A DNA stretch of 64,000 bases from Chloroflexota bacterium (lineage in GTDB: Bacteria; Chloroflexota; Anaerolineae; Anaerolineales; Villigracilaceae), in the NCBI GenBank assembly GCA_021824575.1, contig JAKAKJ010000072.1, forward strand, positions 40,760 to 104,759. Reading direction: 5' to 3'. How positions within the stretch are numbered: position 1 is the first letter of the stretch; each line of letters begins with the position of its first letter. Of this stretch, positions 34,953-44,316 are shown in pieces. The notes below the pieces were generated by a model. It ran no database searches, had not been told where the DNA came from, and was given only the letters and a program-made list of their open reading frames with translations. Both the position numbers and the translations under genes were made by a program.

Positions 34953-36209
34953 TTATTTTCTTCGCCGCGGCGCGAGACGATTATGCCCGTAATGTGTGGG
35001 CGTTGGCGCGGGACGCGGCGGGCGGCGGCCATCATCTCGAGGGGCGCCTCTGCCGCGTGTTCCCGGAGCCGATCTCGGCGGCGCGGGAACGGTGTAGTTG
35101 AATCCCTCGAGGGTCTCGCGCTTGATGGGTCCGCCCATGATGCGTTCGAGTGTCCGGATCATATCGTTATCTTCCGGCGTGACCAATGTGAAAGCGTCGC
35201 CAGTGCGTTCCGCGCGGCCAGTGCGTCCAATGCGATGAATGTATGCGTCGGCAGTGTCGGGCATATCATAGTTGATGACGTGCGAGATGCTTTCCACATC
35301 GAGGCCGCGCGCCGCAATGTCGGTGGCAACCATAATATCATGCGCTCCGGATTTGAAGCCTTTGAGCGCGGACTGGCGCTGGCCCTGCGTGCGATCTCCA
35401 TGCAAACTCGTTACTTTGAAACCTGCGCGGTAAATCTGTTGCGCCACTTTTTGAGCGCGATATTTCGTTCGCGTAAAAATCAAGACCGAGTTGGTGTCGG
35501 TGCGTTTGAGCAATTCGATCAACAGCGCGGACTTCAAGTGTGACGGCACAGGATACAACGCGTGTGTCACGGTGTGTGCAGGACGACTGATGCCCATCGA
35601 GATTTTTTGCGGCTGCTTGAGCGCCTCCGCCGCGAGCAGTTCAACATCGGCGGGGAAAGTAGCGGAGAACATCATCGTTTGTCGCTGCGTTGGCACAGCT
35701 TTGACGATGCGCCGCACATCGGGCAGGAAGCCCATATCGAACATGCGGTCGGCTTCATCCAGCACAAGGATTTCGATTTTCTCCATCCTTGCCTGACGTT
35801 GATTAATAAGATCGAGCAGACGCCCCGGGCATGCAACCAAAATTTCCGCACCGTTTCTCAATGCCTGGATTTGCGGCCCGGCTCCGACTCCGCCGTAAAT
35901 GGTCACACTTCTGAGCTTTGTCCCCGCTGACAGCACGCGGATCACATCGTTGATCTGCTCAGCCAGTTCGCGCGTCGGCGTGACGATCAGTGCGCGCGGC
36001 ACGCCGCGTTGTCCATTAAGCAGTTTATTTAAAATCGGCAAAACGAATGCGGCAGTCTTGCCTGTCCCCGTCTGTGCGGTACCGATGAGATCGCGTCCGC
36101 GTAACGCGGCGGGGATGGCCGCTTCCTGAATCGGAGTGGCGGTTTCATATCCCGATCTTTTGATTCCAACCATTAAGCGGGAATCCAAATTGAATTGTTC
36201 GAAGTTCAC
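34953..36209 (-). CDS. DEAD-box RNA helicase (RhlE/CshA type)
   Basis: A 418-residue helicase: Q motif (GYETATPIQ), motif I AQTGTGKT, Ia PTRELAEQ, II VLDEADRM, III SATF, IV VLIFTRTK, V ATDIAARGLD, VI HRIGRTGRAERTG, and a basic Arg/Pro-rich tail (residues ~375-418) for RNA contact. It starts with GTG at 36209 preceded by TAGGAA. Probably acts in ribosome assembly or RNA turnover, perhaps with the adjacent cold-shock protein. Confidence 0.95.
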   Translation of the reverse strand: MNFEQFNLDSRLMVGIKRSGYETATPIQEAAIPAALRGRDLIGTAQTGTGKTAAFVLPILNKLLNGQRGVPRALIVTPTRELAEQINDVIRVLSAGTKLRSVTIYGGVGAGPQIQALRNGAEILVACPGRLLDLINQRQARMEKIEILVLDEADRMFDMGFLPDVRRIVKAVPTQRQTMMFSATFPADVELLAAEALKQPQKISMGISRPAHTVTHALYPVPSHLKSALLIELLKRTDTNSVLIFTRTKYRAQKVAQQIYRAGFKVTSLHGDRTQGQRQSALKGFKSGAHDIMVATDIAARGLDVESISHVINYDMPDTADAYIHRIGRTGRAERTGDAFTLVTPEDNDMIRTLERIMGGPIKRETLEGFNYTVPAPPRSAPGTRGRGAPRDDGRRPPRPAPTPTHYGHNRLAPRRRK

Positions 36210-36325
36210 GATATTCCTATTCTTCAGAAGTCATACAGATGTTGGGGAATTGGGCAAATGCCCAAACGAAAACAGCGGTGGACTGCTGATATTGGTAAAT
36301 AGATTATTGAGAAAAGATTATAGCA

Positions 36326-36934
36326 CTATATCGGCTTCGAAATGGATGCCATGTCGTCTTGAAAACCAGCTTTAGCCATTCGGTGAATACAACCGCTCCA
36401 GATTTCCTGTGGATAAATGATCCAGTTGGTGCCGGGCAGCGATTCCATCGCAAGCCCGGTATTCAAGTTGATCCCGCACCGTAAATACGCGCGATATACA
36501 AGTTGACTGCAATAGAAAGCATCGTCTGTATCCGAGTTGAGGAAGTTCAAATTGTAAGGCTTGCCAACCTGTGCCAGACAAAATGCGGCAACATCCCCCC
36601 GAATCTGTTTTTCCATCTCGATGGAAAGTCCGCGGCCCTCGAGCGGATAAGCAACGCCATAGAATGTATCCACCAGATGACCGCGCTCGGGCATCGTATG
36701 ATCGGCATCCCATTCGCCGTTATGCATATTGAACGTGATTACACCCAATGCGCCCGCTTCGATGCAGCGTCCGCCCGGGCCGAGATAGATAACAACATGA
36801 TCCACATCGCCCGGAACAAGTCGTCCAACCAGCCGCCAGAATTCACCGGGCAAAATCTCAGGCTTGCCATTCATCGTGCAAATAATATCGCCGGTCCTTA
36901 AACTCAGCCCATTGATTTGATGGGTATATATCAT
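36326..36934 (-). CDS. Permuted papain-like (YiiX-type) amidase
   Basis: A 202-residue protein resembling YiiX/YaeF-like NlpC/P60-superfamily hydrolases with circularly permuted catalytic order: His in GDVDHVVIYLG, acidic residue in CIEAGALGV, and catalytic Cys later, in DAFYCSQLVYRAYL. No signal peptide. Ribosome site GGAGAGATC. These enzymes cut amide or ester bonds in peptidoglycan fragments or lipids; the true substrate is not known. Monocistronic. Confidence 0.8.
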   Translation of the reverse strand: MIYTHQINGLSLRTGDIICTMNGKPEILPGEFWRLVGRLVPGDVDHVVIYLGPGGRCIEAGALGVITFNMHNGEWDADHTMPERGHLVDTFYGVAYPLEGRGLSIEMEKQIRGDVAAFCLAQVGKPYNLNFLNSDTDDAFYCSQLVYRAYLRCGINLNTGLAMESLPGTNWIIYPQEIWSGCIHRMAKAGFQDDMASISKPI

Positions 36935-37015
36935 GATCTCTCCGCAATCATTATACGGAGAATTTGATGAATCGTTCTAGACGATCATCCCATCTTGAGA
37001 CGAAGAAATTCCTGT

Positions 37016-37894
37016 TCAAACCTTTGCCAAAAAATCCATTTGATGCGCAATATAAACCAACTCACCGCGCTCAATTTGTGCGCGGCGCTTCGACAGCCAA
37101 GCCGCAAAAGCCTTTACATCCAAATCTTTATTTCCCGTCAGAGACTCTTCGAAGAAGTGCAAAATGAAATGCAAAAAGTAAGCTTCGTCGCCGGGATATT
37201 TTCCATCCACAGAATGAACCACCCAATCCGACGCGCCCGCCGCGAGAATCTTTGCGCCCGCCGATTCCAGATGCGAAAACAAATGCCGCCCCGCGCGGCT
37301 GTCACCGCCCGTTGTTCGCGTGTCCATCGTTTCGTGATACAGCCGCTCGATCCGCTCATCCAGCGCGGGGGCAATCGTCGGCTCGAACGTTGTCACGCCA
37401 TCGAAGTTGATCGTCAGCCAGGCCAAATCTTTTGTGAGTGACAAAAGTTTCGAAATACTTTCCGGCATCGGCAGCAAATCCAAAAACGCATGTGCGATCA
37501 ACAAATCCGCGGGCGCAGGTTGGCTTTGAATGAAATCGAAAACATCTGCGCGCTCGAGGCGGATGCGAACATCGCGTCTTTGATCGAATACTCGAATTAG
37601 ATTCTTCTCGACTCTTTCCGCCCTCATGCCTGCTTCCGTTGCCCATTTTGGAATCCACTCTGCCGCGTATTCGATATTCTCCGCCATCGAATCCACGTGG
37701 ACATAATCGGCATGTGCGATAATGTTCCACGACAGCAGACGCGCCAGCATGTTGCCCATTCCCGCGCCGACTTCAATGATTCGAATTGGCGGCTTCGACA
37801 GATTCGCTTTCAGCGCGTCGATCACATGACGATTCAGCGCGCGGTCATCCACAGTTTGCTTGGCAAGCAGATAACGAGGAAATGAATATTCCAT
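37016..37894 (-). CDS. SAM-dependent methyltransferase-like protein
   Basis: A 292-residue protein with a Rossmann SAM-binding motif IIEVGAGMGNMLARLL followed by HVDSM, then ADLLIAHAFLDLLP and WLTINFDGVTTFEP. The C-terminal part resembles methyltransferase-like proteins of unknown substrate. Start set at ATG 37894 (MEYSFPRYLL) with AAGGA just upstream. A longer frame would read through the repeat element at 37908-37997 and yields an odd basic leader, so I reject it. Confidence 0.75.
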   Translation of the reverse strand: MEYSFPRYLLAKQTVDDRALNRHVIDALKANLSKPPIRIIEVGAGMGNMLARLLSWNIIAHADYVHVDSMAENIEYAAEWIPKWATEAGMRAERVEKNLIRVFDQRRDVRIRLERADVFDFIQSQPAPADLLIAHAFLDLLPMPESISKLLSLTKDLAWLTINFDGVTTFEPTIAPALDERIERLYHETMDTRTTGGDSRAGRHLFSHLESAGAKILAAGASDWVVHSVDGKYPGDEAYFLHFILHFFEESLTGNKDLDVKAFAAWLSKRRAQIERGELVYIAHQMDFLAKV

Positions 37895-37907
37895 ATCCTT
37901 CTCACTT

Positions 37908-37997
37908 GTCATTGCGAGCCGCGTTTTTTTGCGGCGCGACAATATCTTCTTTGAAAATTGGTTGAGATTGCTTCGTCACTGCGCTCCTCGCAATGAC
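37908..37997. repeat. 90-base element with GTCATTGCGAG...CTCGCAATGAC ends
   Basis: Exact 11-base inverted termini bound an AT-rich core; inside the right end is GAGATTGCTTCGTCACTGCG. The same ends occur at 62811-62947 and, as a half copy, in hemD. The structure resembles a small non-autonomous element or a large REP-like hairpin. It lies between mntP and the methyltransferase. Confidence 0.75.
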
Positions 37998-38000
37998 ATC

Positions 38001-38558
38001 TCACATCAAATGTTGAATCAAAATTCTCAAGCCGATGCCAATCAAAACAAGTCCGCCGGCGATCTCGACAAGTTTTCCAAATCTATTGCCCAGATTGCTT
38101 CCGATTCGCAAGCCGACAAGCGACAATGCACTCGTCACCACACCAATCACAATCGCCGGATACCAAACCTGAACGCCCAGCACGCCAAGACTCAATCCGA
38201 CGGCCAGCGCATCAATGCTGACCGCGATGGACAATAGCACCAACGTCCAGCCGCGCGAAGGATCGTTGATGCGTTCTTCGTCTTTCCCACGCAGGGCCGA
38301 ATGAATCATACGGCCTCCCACAAAAACCAACAAGCCCAATGCAATCCAGTGAGCATAATTCCGAATGGCTGGCTCGATGGCTGCGCCAACCAGCCAGCCG
38401 ATCACAGGCATGATGAATTGAAACAGGCCGAAATGAAACGAGAGTCGAAACGCAGGACGCGGCCCTTGCGTTTCTTCGAGTGTGCCAGCCGCGAGACAAA
38501 CTGCGAACGCGTCCATGGCCATGCTGAGGGCGAGGAGAAAAACGTCAATGAACGGCAT
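38001..38558 (-). CDS. mntP: Manganese efflux pump MntP
   Basis: A 185-residue, six-helix protein exporting Mn(II). Both repeats carry the family's membrane acidic motifs: MAMDAFAVCLAAG (residues ~13-25) and VSIDALAVGLSLG (~113-125), with GGRMIHSAL in between. The ATG at 38558 lacks a ribosome site and sits seven bases after the T-run of a hairpin ending the kinase gene, so expression may depend on read-through or on a nearby start within the T-run. No yybP-ykoY riboswitch fits into the short gap. Confidence 0.95.
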   Translation of the reverse strand: MPFIDVFLLALSMAMDAFAVCLAAGTLEETQGPRPAFRLSFHFGLFQFIMPVIGWLVGAAIEPAIRNYAHWIALGLLVFVGGRMIHSALRGKDEERINDPSRGWTLVLLSIAVSIDALAVGLSLGVLGVQVWYPAIVIGVVTSALSLVGLRIGSNLGNRFGKLVEIAGGLVLIGIGLRILIQHLM

Positions 38559-38566
38559 TTCATAAA

Positions 38567-38591
38567 AAGACCCATTCGTGGAATGGGTCTC
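38567..38591 (-). terminator. Terminator hairpin between nucleoside kinase and mntP
   Basis: On the minus strand GACCCATTC CAC GAATGGGTC is followed by TTTTT, a textbook intrinsic terminator five bases after the kinase stop; mntP begins immediately after it. Confidence 0.8.
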
Positions 38592-38595
38592 AAGT

Positions 38596-40299
38596 CTAAT
38601 TGTGTTTCCAGTTGGTAAAGTCTTTCAGGATGGAGCCGCCCAGAAATTCCCGGACAATCGAATTCTCCGGGATCAGTTCTGTTTCAATCGGCAGGAACCA
38701 TTCGAGGAAAGCCAGCAGACGTTTGGCTTCGATATATTCCTGCGCGCCATAAGGGACCTGCCGAAGAAGCGGCTCGGCCAGCGGCTTCAACGCCGAGAGT
38801 TCATAAACCAATGCGGAGTTGAACATCACATCCGCATTTTCCTGATATGGAAAAATATGGACTTTCTCGCCGCGTCGGACGGATTCCCAGTTTGAAATCG
38901 TGTCCTTCGCAGAGTAACCGCGTTCGCGCGCGTCGCGCACAATGCGGCGGATCAAACGCGTGTCGGTGGTCGAGACACGGTTGTGGCGGTCGAGGTTGAG
39001 CTGTGTCAGGGCCGAGGCATAAATCTTAAACGCGCGCCCGGCCAACGTCGGAGGCAGGAGGCGGGGGTCAAGGCCGTGGATTCCTTCCATGATGATCGGC
39101 TGTCCGCGCCGCAGTTGGATATGTTCGCCCGGTTCGGGCTTCCCGGCCTTGAAGTTGTAACGCGGCAATTGAACCTTTTTGCCATCAAGAATTTGTTCGA
39201 GGTCTTCGCCAAGCCGGGCGAGGTCGAGAGCCTCGAGCGCCTCGAAATCAGGTTTGCCATCTTCGCCAAGCGGGGTTTCATCGCGCGAAAGAAAATAATT
39301 ATCAAGCTCAAGCGGATACGGCGAAATGCCAAGTGCCAATAACTGAACTGTGAGGCGGCGCGAAAAAGTGGTCTTGCCCGAGGATGACGGGCCGGCGATG
39401 AGGACAATCTGCGCGTCCTTCGCTGCAATTTGACGCGCGGTCTCGGCCACGTTCTGCTCATGCAATGCTTCGGAGACCAGCACAAGCTCATGGACGCGGC
39501 CTGCCTGGATCGCATCGTTCAATGCGCCGACGTTGCCAATGCCGAGATGCTCGAGCCAATCACCGTATTGGCGAAATGCATTCAGCAATTTGGGATATGA
39601 CTTGACCGGTTCCAATTCGGTCGGCGCGTGGCGGCGCGGAAAACGCAGCGTGAATCCGCCATTGGTCGCGAACAAGTCAAACCATTTTAGATAGCTGGTG
39701 GAAGGAACCATGTAGCCGTGGTGATAATCCATGCGTTCGCCAAGGCGATATAACGTCAGATAATTTTTGCGGCGGTAATTGAGCAAACGGACTTTATCTT
39801 CGTAGCCAATGGATTTGAAATAATCAATCGCTTCCTGCAAGGGGATTTCTTTTTTCTCGAACGGCAGATTGGCTTCGATCAATTCCTGCATGTGCAATTT
39901 GAGCTTCGCAAGTTCTCCATCGGATAACGGCTTGCGCCCGCTGACCTGACAATAATAGCCGCCGAACGAAATCGAATGATCAATCGTCAGTTTGGCTTTC
40001 GGGAAGAGATCAGCGAAAGCCATTTCCATCAGGAAGTTCAGTGAACGGCGATAAATCAATGAGCCATCCGAGTCGGACATGGTGATCGGGCGGACTTGCG
40101 AATCCATTTTGATTGGATAGGTGAGTTCGCGCAGTTCATCGTCCACGTCCGCGGCGACAACCGGCGCGGAAAATTCAACGGCTTTGAGAAACTCTCCGAC
40201 CACCGCACCGCGCGGGCCGGATAAAACGCGCCCGTCGGGAAGATGGACTTCCACTTCGGGGCGCGGATTAACGAGTCGAAATTTTGTGATGGCGTTCAT
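38596..40299 (-). CDS. Nucleoside (uridine-like) kinase with TGS and ThrRS-like N-terminal domains
   Basis: A 567-residue fusion. The N-terminus (1-~70) is a TGS-like domain; residues ~70-270 resemble the ThrRS/AlaRS second additional domain (TIDHSISFGGYYCQV); and the C-terminal ~280 residues are a P-loop phosphotransferase with IAGPSSSGKTTFSRRL, LELDNYFLSRDE, IIMEGIHGLDPRL and IRRIVRDARERGYSA, as in uridine/phosphoribulokinase-like kinases. This domain order is known in bacterial nucleoside kinases such as those of Thermotoga and clostridia. Ribosome site weak. Confidence 0.88.
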   Translation of the reverse strand: MNAITKFRLVNPRPEVEVHLPDGRVLSGPRGAVVGEFLKAVEFSAPVVAADVDDELRELTYPIKMDSQVRPITMSDSDGSLIYRRSLNFLMEMAFADLFPKAKLTIDHSISFGGYYCQVSGRKPLSDGELAKLKLHMQELIEANLPFEKKEIPLQEAIDYFKSIGYEDKVRLLNYRRKNYLTLYRLGERMDYHHGYMVPSTSYLKWFDLFATNGGFTLRFPRRHAPTELEPVKSYPKLLNAFRQYGDWLEHLGIGNVGALNDAIQAGRVHELVLVSEALHEQNVAETARQIAAKDAQIVLIAGPSSSGKTTFSRRLTVQLLALGISPYPLELDNYFLSRDETPLGEDGKPDFEALEALDLARLGEDLEQILDGKKVQLPRYNFKAGKPEPGEHIQLRRGQPIIMEGIHGLDPRLLPPTLAGRAFKIYASALTQLNLDRHNRVSTTDTRLIRRIVRDARERGYSAKDTISNWESVRRGEKVHIFPYQENADVMFNSALVYELSALKPLAEPLLRQVPYGAQEYIEAKRLLAFLEWFLPIETELIPENSIVREFLGGSILKDFTNWKHN

Positions 40300-40334
40300 A
40301 GCTTACAAGGATGCGTATTGTATCACCACTTTTT

Positions 40335-40426
40335 AAGTTGGCAGGTTATCAGGTTCGAAGGTTGACAAGTTGAAAGGTCGACAGGTTGGAATGTTTGAAG
40401 GTTTGCAGATCAACTTGTTAACCTCG
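40335..40426. repeat. Stop-codon-abutting repeat, copy 2 (after panE-like gene)
   Basis: Tandem degenerate units (AGGTTATCAGGTTCGAAGG, then GTTTGCAGATCAACTTG) fill the spacer upstream of the kinase gene and end at the stop of the reductase gene. Related to 4672-4732 and 41524-41584. Confidence 0.7.
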
Positions 40427-41479
40427 CAACAGAGCAAGCAGTTTCTCCGGCTGATGTGCGAATTCTTCCAGCGGTATCTCTTTATTTGTTAACTTCATCA
40501 GCGTTTCGGTCAGGATTTTGTTGACGGGCGTCGGCACACCGAACTTCTCCCCTGCTCTGACAACCGCGCCGTGCAAATACTCCACTTCCGATTTGCCGCG
40601 GCCCGAATGCAGATCAATATGGAAAGATGGCATCTTCGCGCCGCGTCCGCTGCCAGCCGCACGCGCAAGCAAAGGTTTTGACAACCATAAAGGCAGACGC
40701 GCGGCAAACGCCAGCGCACGCGCGGGCGTGCCGGGCAAATCTACAACGGGAATGTTTTGCGCTTCCATTACGGCCAGACATTCGCGCAACATTTGGATTT
40801 CGAGTTCATAAAGTTTACGATTCGCAAAAACCTGTGCGGCGGTCATATCGAGAATCGCGGACGTTGGATTGGCGATGAGATTTGTCAGCATCTTGGACCA
40901 CTTCATCGCCGCGGCGTTGGAAAAACCCTCAGCGTTGAGAAAAGCCGAATTTGCGGCAGCCAGCAATCTGTCCGAAAGCGGATGCGTTGTGGCAATGCCG
41001 ATGCCGCGTAATCTTTCCAGAACGATATCGCCCGCGGCGCGGCGTCCAATTGCGCTGGTCACCGTCGCCGGAATTACTTTGTCCGCGCCGAGTGCGTTCG
41101 CAATCGCAGGTTCATTGTCCACACCGTTCGAGAGACAAAGGATCGGCGGAAGTTTTTCCGCGAACGGTTTCATACCTTCAAGCGCGGCCGCGGTATCATA
41201 GGATTTCAACGCGAAGAGCGCAACATCGAATGGGCCGTAACGCAGCGCATCCTCGAGCGACGGCGCAACGACAAACGATGAAAGATTTAGAATATACGCT
41301 TCTTTCGCGTTGCGTCTTTTATCAATCGTGAGATCAAGACGCATCCCGCGTTGACGCAGCTCATCCGCGACAGATGGCTGTTCGACAAAGACAAGTTGTT
41401 CGCCAGCCATCGCCAGCGAACCGCCGATATATGTTCCAAGCGCGCCCGCGCCGAAAGACAGAATTTTAAGATTTGCCAT
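40418..41479 (-). CDS. panE: 2-Dehydropantoate 2-reductase (ketopantoate reductase)
   Basis: A 353-residue NADPH-dependent reductase: N-terminal Rossmann motif FGAGALGTYIGG, LFALKSYDT, LSNGVDNEP and a C-terminal ApbA domain (KWSKMLTNLIANPTSAI; PSFHIDLHSGRGKSEVEYLHGAVV). It supplies pantoate for CoA synthesis; related members of the family reduce other 2-oxoacids, so the symbol is probable rather than certain. AGGAAA precedes ATG 41479. Confidence 0.85.
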   Translation of the reverse strand: MANLKILSFGAGALGTYIGGSLAMAGEQLVFVEQPSVADELRQRGMRLDLTIDKRRNAKEAYILNLSSFVVAPSLEDALRYGPFDVALFALKSYDTAAALEGMKPFAEKLPPILCLSNGVDNEPAIANALGADKVIPATVTSAIGRRAAGDIVLERLRGIGIATTHPLSDRLLAAANSAFLNAEGFSNAAAMKWSKMLTNLIANPTSAILDMTAAQVFANRKLYELEIQMLRECLAVMEAQNIPVVDLPGTPARALAFAARLPLWLSKPLLARAAGSGRGAKMPSFHIDLHSGRGKSEVEYLHGAVVRAGEKFGVPTPVNKILTETLMKLTNKEIPLEEFAHQPEKLLALLRG

Positions 41480-41523
41480 GATGTTTCCTAATCATCCGAT
41501 CAAAGGTAATTTCACAAGAATCG

Positions 41524-41584
41524 TTTGCAGGTTGGCAAGTCAAGCTTCCACTTTCCAACCTTCTAACTTGCTAACTTTTAACTA
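41524..41584. repeat. Stop-codon-abutting repeat, copy 3 (after histidine phosphatase)
   Basis: TTTGCAGGTTGGCAAG...CCAACCTTCTAACTTGC occupies the spacer between panE and the phosphatase and begins at the phosphatase stop codon. Same family as 4672-4732 and 40335-40426. Confidence 0.7.
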
Positions 41585-42208
41585 TTCCGGAGATTCGAGT
41601 CTGATGAACCGCCACTGATGACGCGACGGCACATAACGGAAAATCGCAAAGCCGGTATTGCCGAAACGAAAACTCGGTGCATTGGCATTGGCTTGCACTG
41701 GAATGCCGAGGATGGCGTACATCACTTTGTTGAGCAAGCCGCCATGTGTGACGATCAAATATTTTCCGGCGGGACGCTTGATCAATTCATGCACAGCCTT
41801 TCCAGCGCGCAAAAATAATTCCCAATCGCCCTCGCCGCTTTCGCCAAACGCGTCGTACGGGGTGCGAAAATCGGGCTGAGGAAAACGCTCTTCGACTTCT
41901 TCGCGCGTCAAGCCAGACATCAGACCGTTATCGCGCTCCATCCAGATGGGATCTTCCTCGAGCGGAATGTCCAATGCCTCGGCGATGATTTGCGCCGTCT
42001 CTTTCGCGCGGACGAGGGGGCTGGTCACCGTCAAATCGAATTTGACCTCGTCCTTGAGCCAGCGTTCCGCCAACGCGCGCGCCTGGGCACGGCCTTCATC
42101 CGTCAGCGGAAAATCAGATTGGCCCTGAAAGCGTTCCTCAGCATTGCCCACCGATTCGCCGTGGCGCAAAAATGTAAATTCAAAATTATTGTTTGATAAC
42201 GTATTCAT
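41582..42208 (-). CDS. Histidine phosphatase (phosphoglycerate-mutase-like) protein
   Basis: A 208-residue member of the histidine phosphatase superfamily: phosphoacceptor in FLRHGESVGNAEERFQGQSDFPLT, SPLVRAKETA, proton donor Glu in MERDNG-containing region and the second His in YLIVTHGGLLN. The start overlaps the GT-C gene stop (ATGA). Could be a sugar-phosphate, alpha-ribazole-type or phosphoglycerate phosphatase; substrate unknown. Confidence 0.9.
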   Translation of the reverse strand: MNTLSNNNFEFTFLRHGESVGNAEERFQGQSDFPLTDEGRAQARALAERWLKDEVKFDLTVTSPLVRAKETAQIIAEALDIPLEEDPIWMERDNGLMSGLTREEVEERFPQPDFRTPYDAFGESGEGDWELFLRAGKAVHELIKRPAGKYLIVTHGGLLNKVMYAILGIPVQANANAPSFRFGNTGFAIFRYVPSRHQWRFIRLESPE

Positions 42209-44316
42209 TTACCAAAACATTGTAGATCAGATAATTCTTTTGAGATTTGATCACTTGCATTTTGAACTGCAGACATCGAAGCGTCACTTTGAAGCCGTGT
42301 CCAAAGCGAACAAAGTTCAGGCGTCAACAATGGCATCGAAGAGGAAGTCGTCAGCGTTAGATCATGCGCGTCTTTCCAGCGGCCGAGGCGCGCGTACGCT
42401 TCGATAAACGGCAGATACTCCGACAAATCGTCCGCGTGATACGGAATGGCAAAAGCTTGATCGCCGATCTTCGCGACCTGTTTCCAATCTCCAAGCTGGC
42501 GCGCCAAATCTGCTTTCTCAAAATAATAGCACCAGTTATGCAGCGGTTCGGGATACAAAAAATCCATCGGTTTAGCCGGTCGAGCCGGGTTTGGGATAAT
42601 CTGCTTCATGTTCGATAAAGGCATGGCCTGCGCAGTCAAATACGGCACATCCAAAAATGGAAGCATCTGGATTTTAGCGGCATCCGTCACGGACTTGGGA
42701 GCAACCCACAAATCCTGATCATATTGCGGATTCAAAACGCGCACACATCCCGGCGGCTGGTAAGCGATGACAACAACATGGTCGGTTGTGCTGGAAAAAT
42801 TCGTGACTCTAAAATCACTATTGATGGATTGCCCTGGCGCGAGGGTGAGCTGGTTTGATTTTGTGCGAACGTCAATATCCCAATTGAGATATTGCATCGG
42901 GCCCGAATGTGAGCCGGGGTTATACATCCAGTTGATCGGCGCGGTCAGCGAGTTATCGCTCGAATACTGGAACGGCATATCGCTCGAAAGCAAAACCGTT
43001 CCAGGCTGAAGTCCGGGCATGCGCCAGCTCAATTGCCAGAGATAATATCGTACAAGGTTCCAATCACTGCGAAACGAAAAACCAGCCTGAATTTGAAACC
43101 CGACAGCAAGAGCAACCAATAAACCAGCAATCAAAGACCGGCGCTCCAAGCTTGGAATCAATTCGAGCACACCAGCCAAAATCAAAGAGACACCCAATGC
43201 GAACGGCAGCGTAAAGCGGTCATACGGGAATTGAAGCTTGATTGTCAACTGGCTGAGCAAAAACGGAATCTGTGCGCCAAGGATGGCAATAAAACCAATG
43301 ATCAGCCAGGTTTTCAAATCAAAACGATTTGAGTTTTCCTGCGAGTCGGTTTCCTCGGAATATGCCAATCGTTTTGAGAAATAAACCCAGCCTTCGAACG
43401 CGGCGATCAAAATCAACGCGTAGAGCAGAATCAATCTTATACCAAAGTCCTGCACGTTTGGAAGCTGGAAAATTTGCAGCCAGGCGTTGACAACGACAGT
43501 CAACCATTGATTCAAAATGGTTCCAATCAAACCGCCCCATGTTGAAATAGAAGCAACTTCGCCCGCGTTTACGTCAATGCCATAACGAAGCGAACGAGCA
43601 ATGAAGAATCGCCAGTAAAGAAAAGTGATAAAGATAAAAATGAACGGAAGATAATACCAAACAAATCTCTTGAGTCTTTGACGAACGTCAGTATTTTCTT
43701 TTTGCAGCGCGATCCAAAGCAGGAACGGTCTCACGAATTCGAAGCCTGCGAAATATTCGGTCAGAAAAAGATTCGGCAAAGCCAGAATAATCGAGGCGGT
43801 TATCAAAGGCCAGCGATAACGATTTGACTCAACCGCTTTCACCATGAATGCAAGCGAGAGAAAGAAACAGGCCTCAACCCATAGATAATGTCCGTAGGCA
43901 TTGGCAATCGTCTGCTGGCGAAAGCCCGGGTAAAGCAGGAAAAAGGCTGAAGTCCAGAAAGCGAGGCGCTGACGATTCGGCTGAATCGCGCGAATGGTCA
44001 ACCAGAGGGTCACCGCTGAAGCCCAGCGCGCAAGCATCCCAAAAATCTGCCAGGCAAACGGACGCGGACCGATCAATGAAGTTGTTAGATAAACAAAATA
44101 TGCGAGAGGCGGGCGGTCGTACGAATAGTATTTGACCAGCCCCGGCAGGCCATACGTGACTGGCATCCACGCAAAGCTCCAATCGTCCCAATGAAAACCT
44201 TGTTGAAACGCGAAGAGTCCGTACGCGAGAAATGTGAGGACGAGAAGAATGGCCGGGACAATCCAGACTTGAAAACGAAAAACATCCCTTCGCAAAACAA
44301 ATCGATTCGTTTTCAA
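42205..44316 (-). CDS. Large GT-C-like membrane glycosyltransferase
   Basis: A 703-residue polytopic membrane protein with about 12 helices and a soluble C-terminal third. The first extracytoplasmic loop holds FHWDDWSF, the acidic DD pattern of GT-C enzymes using polyprenyl-phosphate sugars; YDRPPLAYFVY follows. It starts with TTG at 44316, overlapping the stop of the GT2 gene (TTGA). The GT2 directly upstream probably makes the polyprenyl-linked sugar donor. Which glycan it modifies is unknown. Confidence 0.75.
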   Translation of the reverse strand: MKTNRFVLRRDVFRFQVWIVPAILLVLTFLAYGLFAFQQGFHWDDWSFAWMPVTYGLPGLVKYYSYDRPPLAYFVYLTTSLIGPRPFAWQIFGMLARWASAVTLWLTIRAIQPNRQRLAFWTSAFFLLYPGFRQQTIANAYGHYLWVEACFFLSLAFMVKAVESNRYRWPLITASIILALPNLFLTEYFAGFEFVRPFLLWIALQKENTDVRQRLKRFVWYYLPFIFIFITFLYWRFFIARSLRYGIDVNAGEVASISTWGGLIGTILNQWLTVVVNAWLQIFQLPNVQDFGIRLILLYALILIAAFEGWVYFSKRLAYSEETDSQENSNRFDLKTWLIIGFIAILGAQIPFLLSQLTIKLQFPYDRFTLPFALGVSLILAGVLELIPSLERRSLIAGLLVALAVGFQIQAGFSFRSDWNLVRYYLWQLSWRMPGLQPGTVLLSSDMPFQYSSDNSLTAPINWMYNPGSHSGPMQYLNWDIDVRTKSNQLTLAPGQSINSDFRVTNFSSTTDHVVVIAYQPPGCVRVLNPQYDQDLWVAPKSVTDAAKIQMLPFLDVPYLTAQAMPLSNMKQIIPNPARPAKPMDFLYPEPLHNWCYYFEKADLARQLGDWKQVAKIGDQAFAIPYHADDLSEYLPFIEAYARLGRWKDAHDLTLTTSSSMPLLTPELCSLWTRLQSDASMSAVQNASDQISKELSDLQCFGK

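Noticed and set aside
37895..37942. Extended N-terminus of the methyltransferase at 37016
   Set aside because: The extra residues are read from the GTCATTGCGAG repeat element and have no family support.
40335..41584. CRISPR array
   Set aside because: The repeated units are short, degenerate and without regular spacers, and no cas genes are present.
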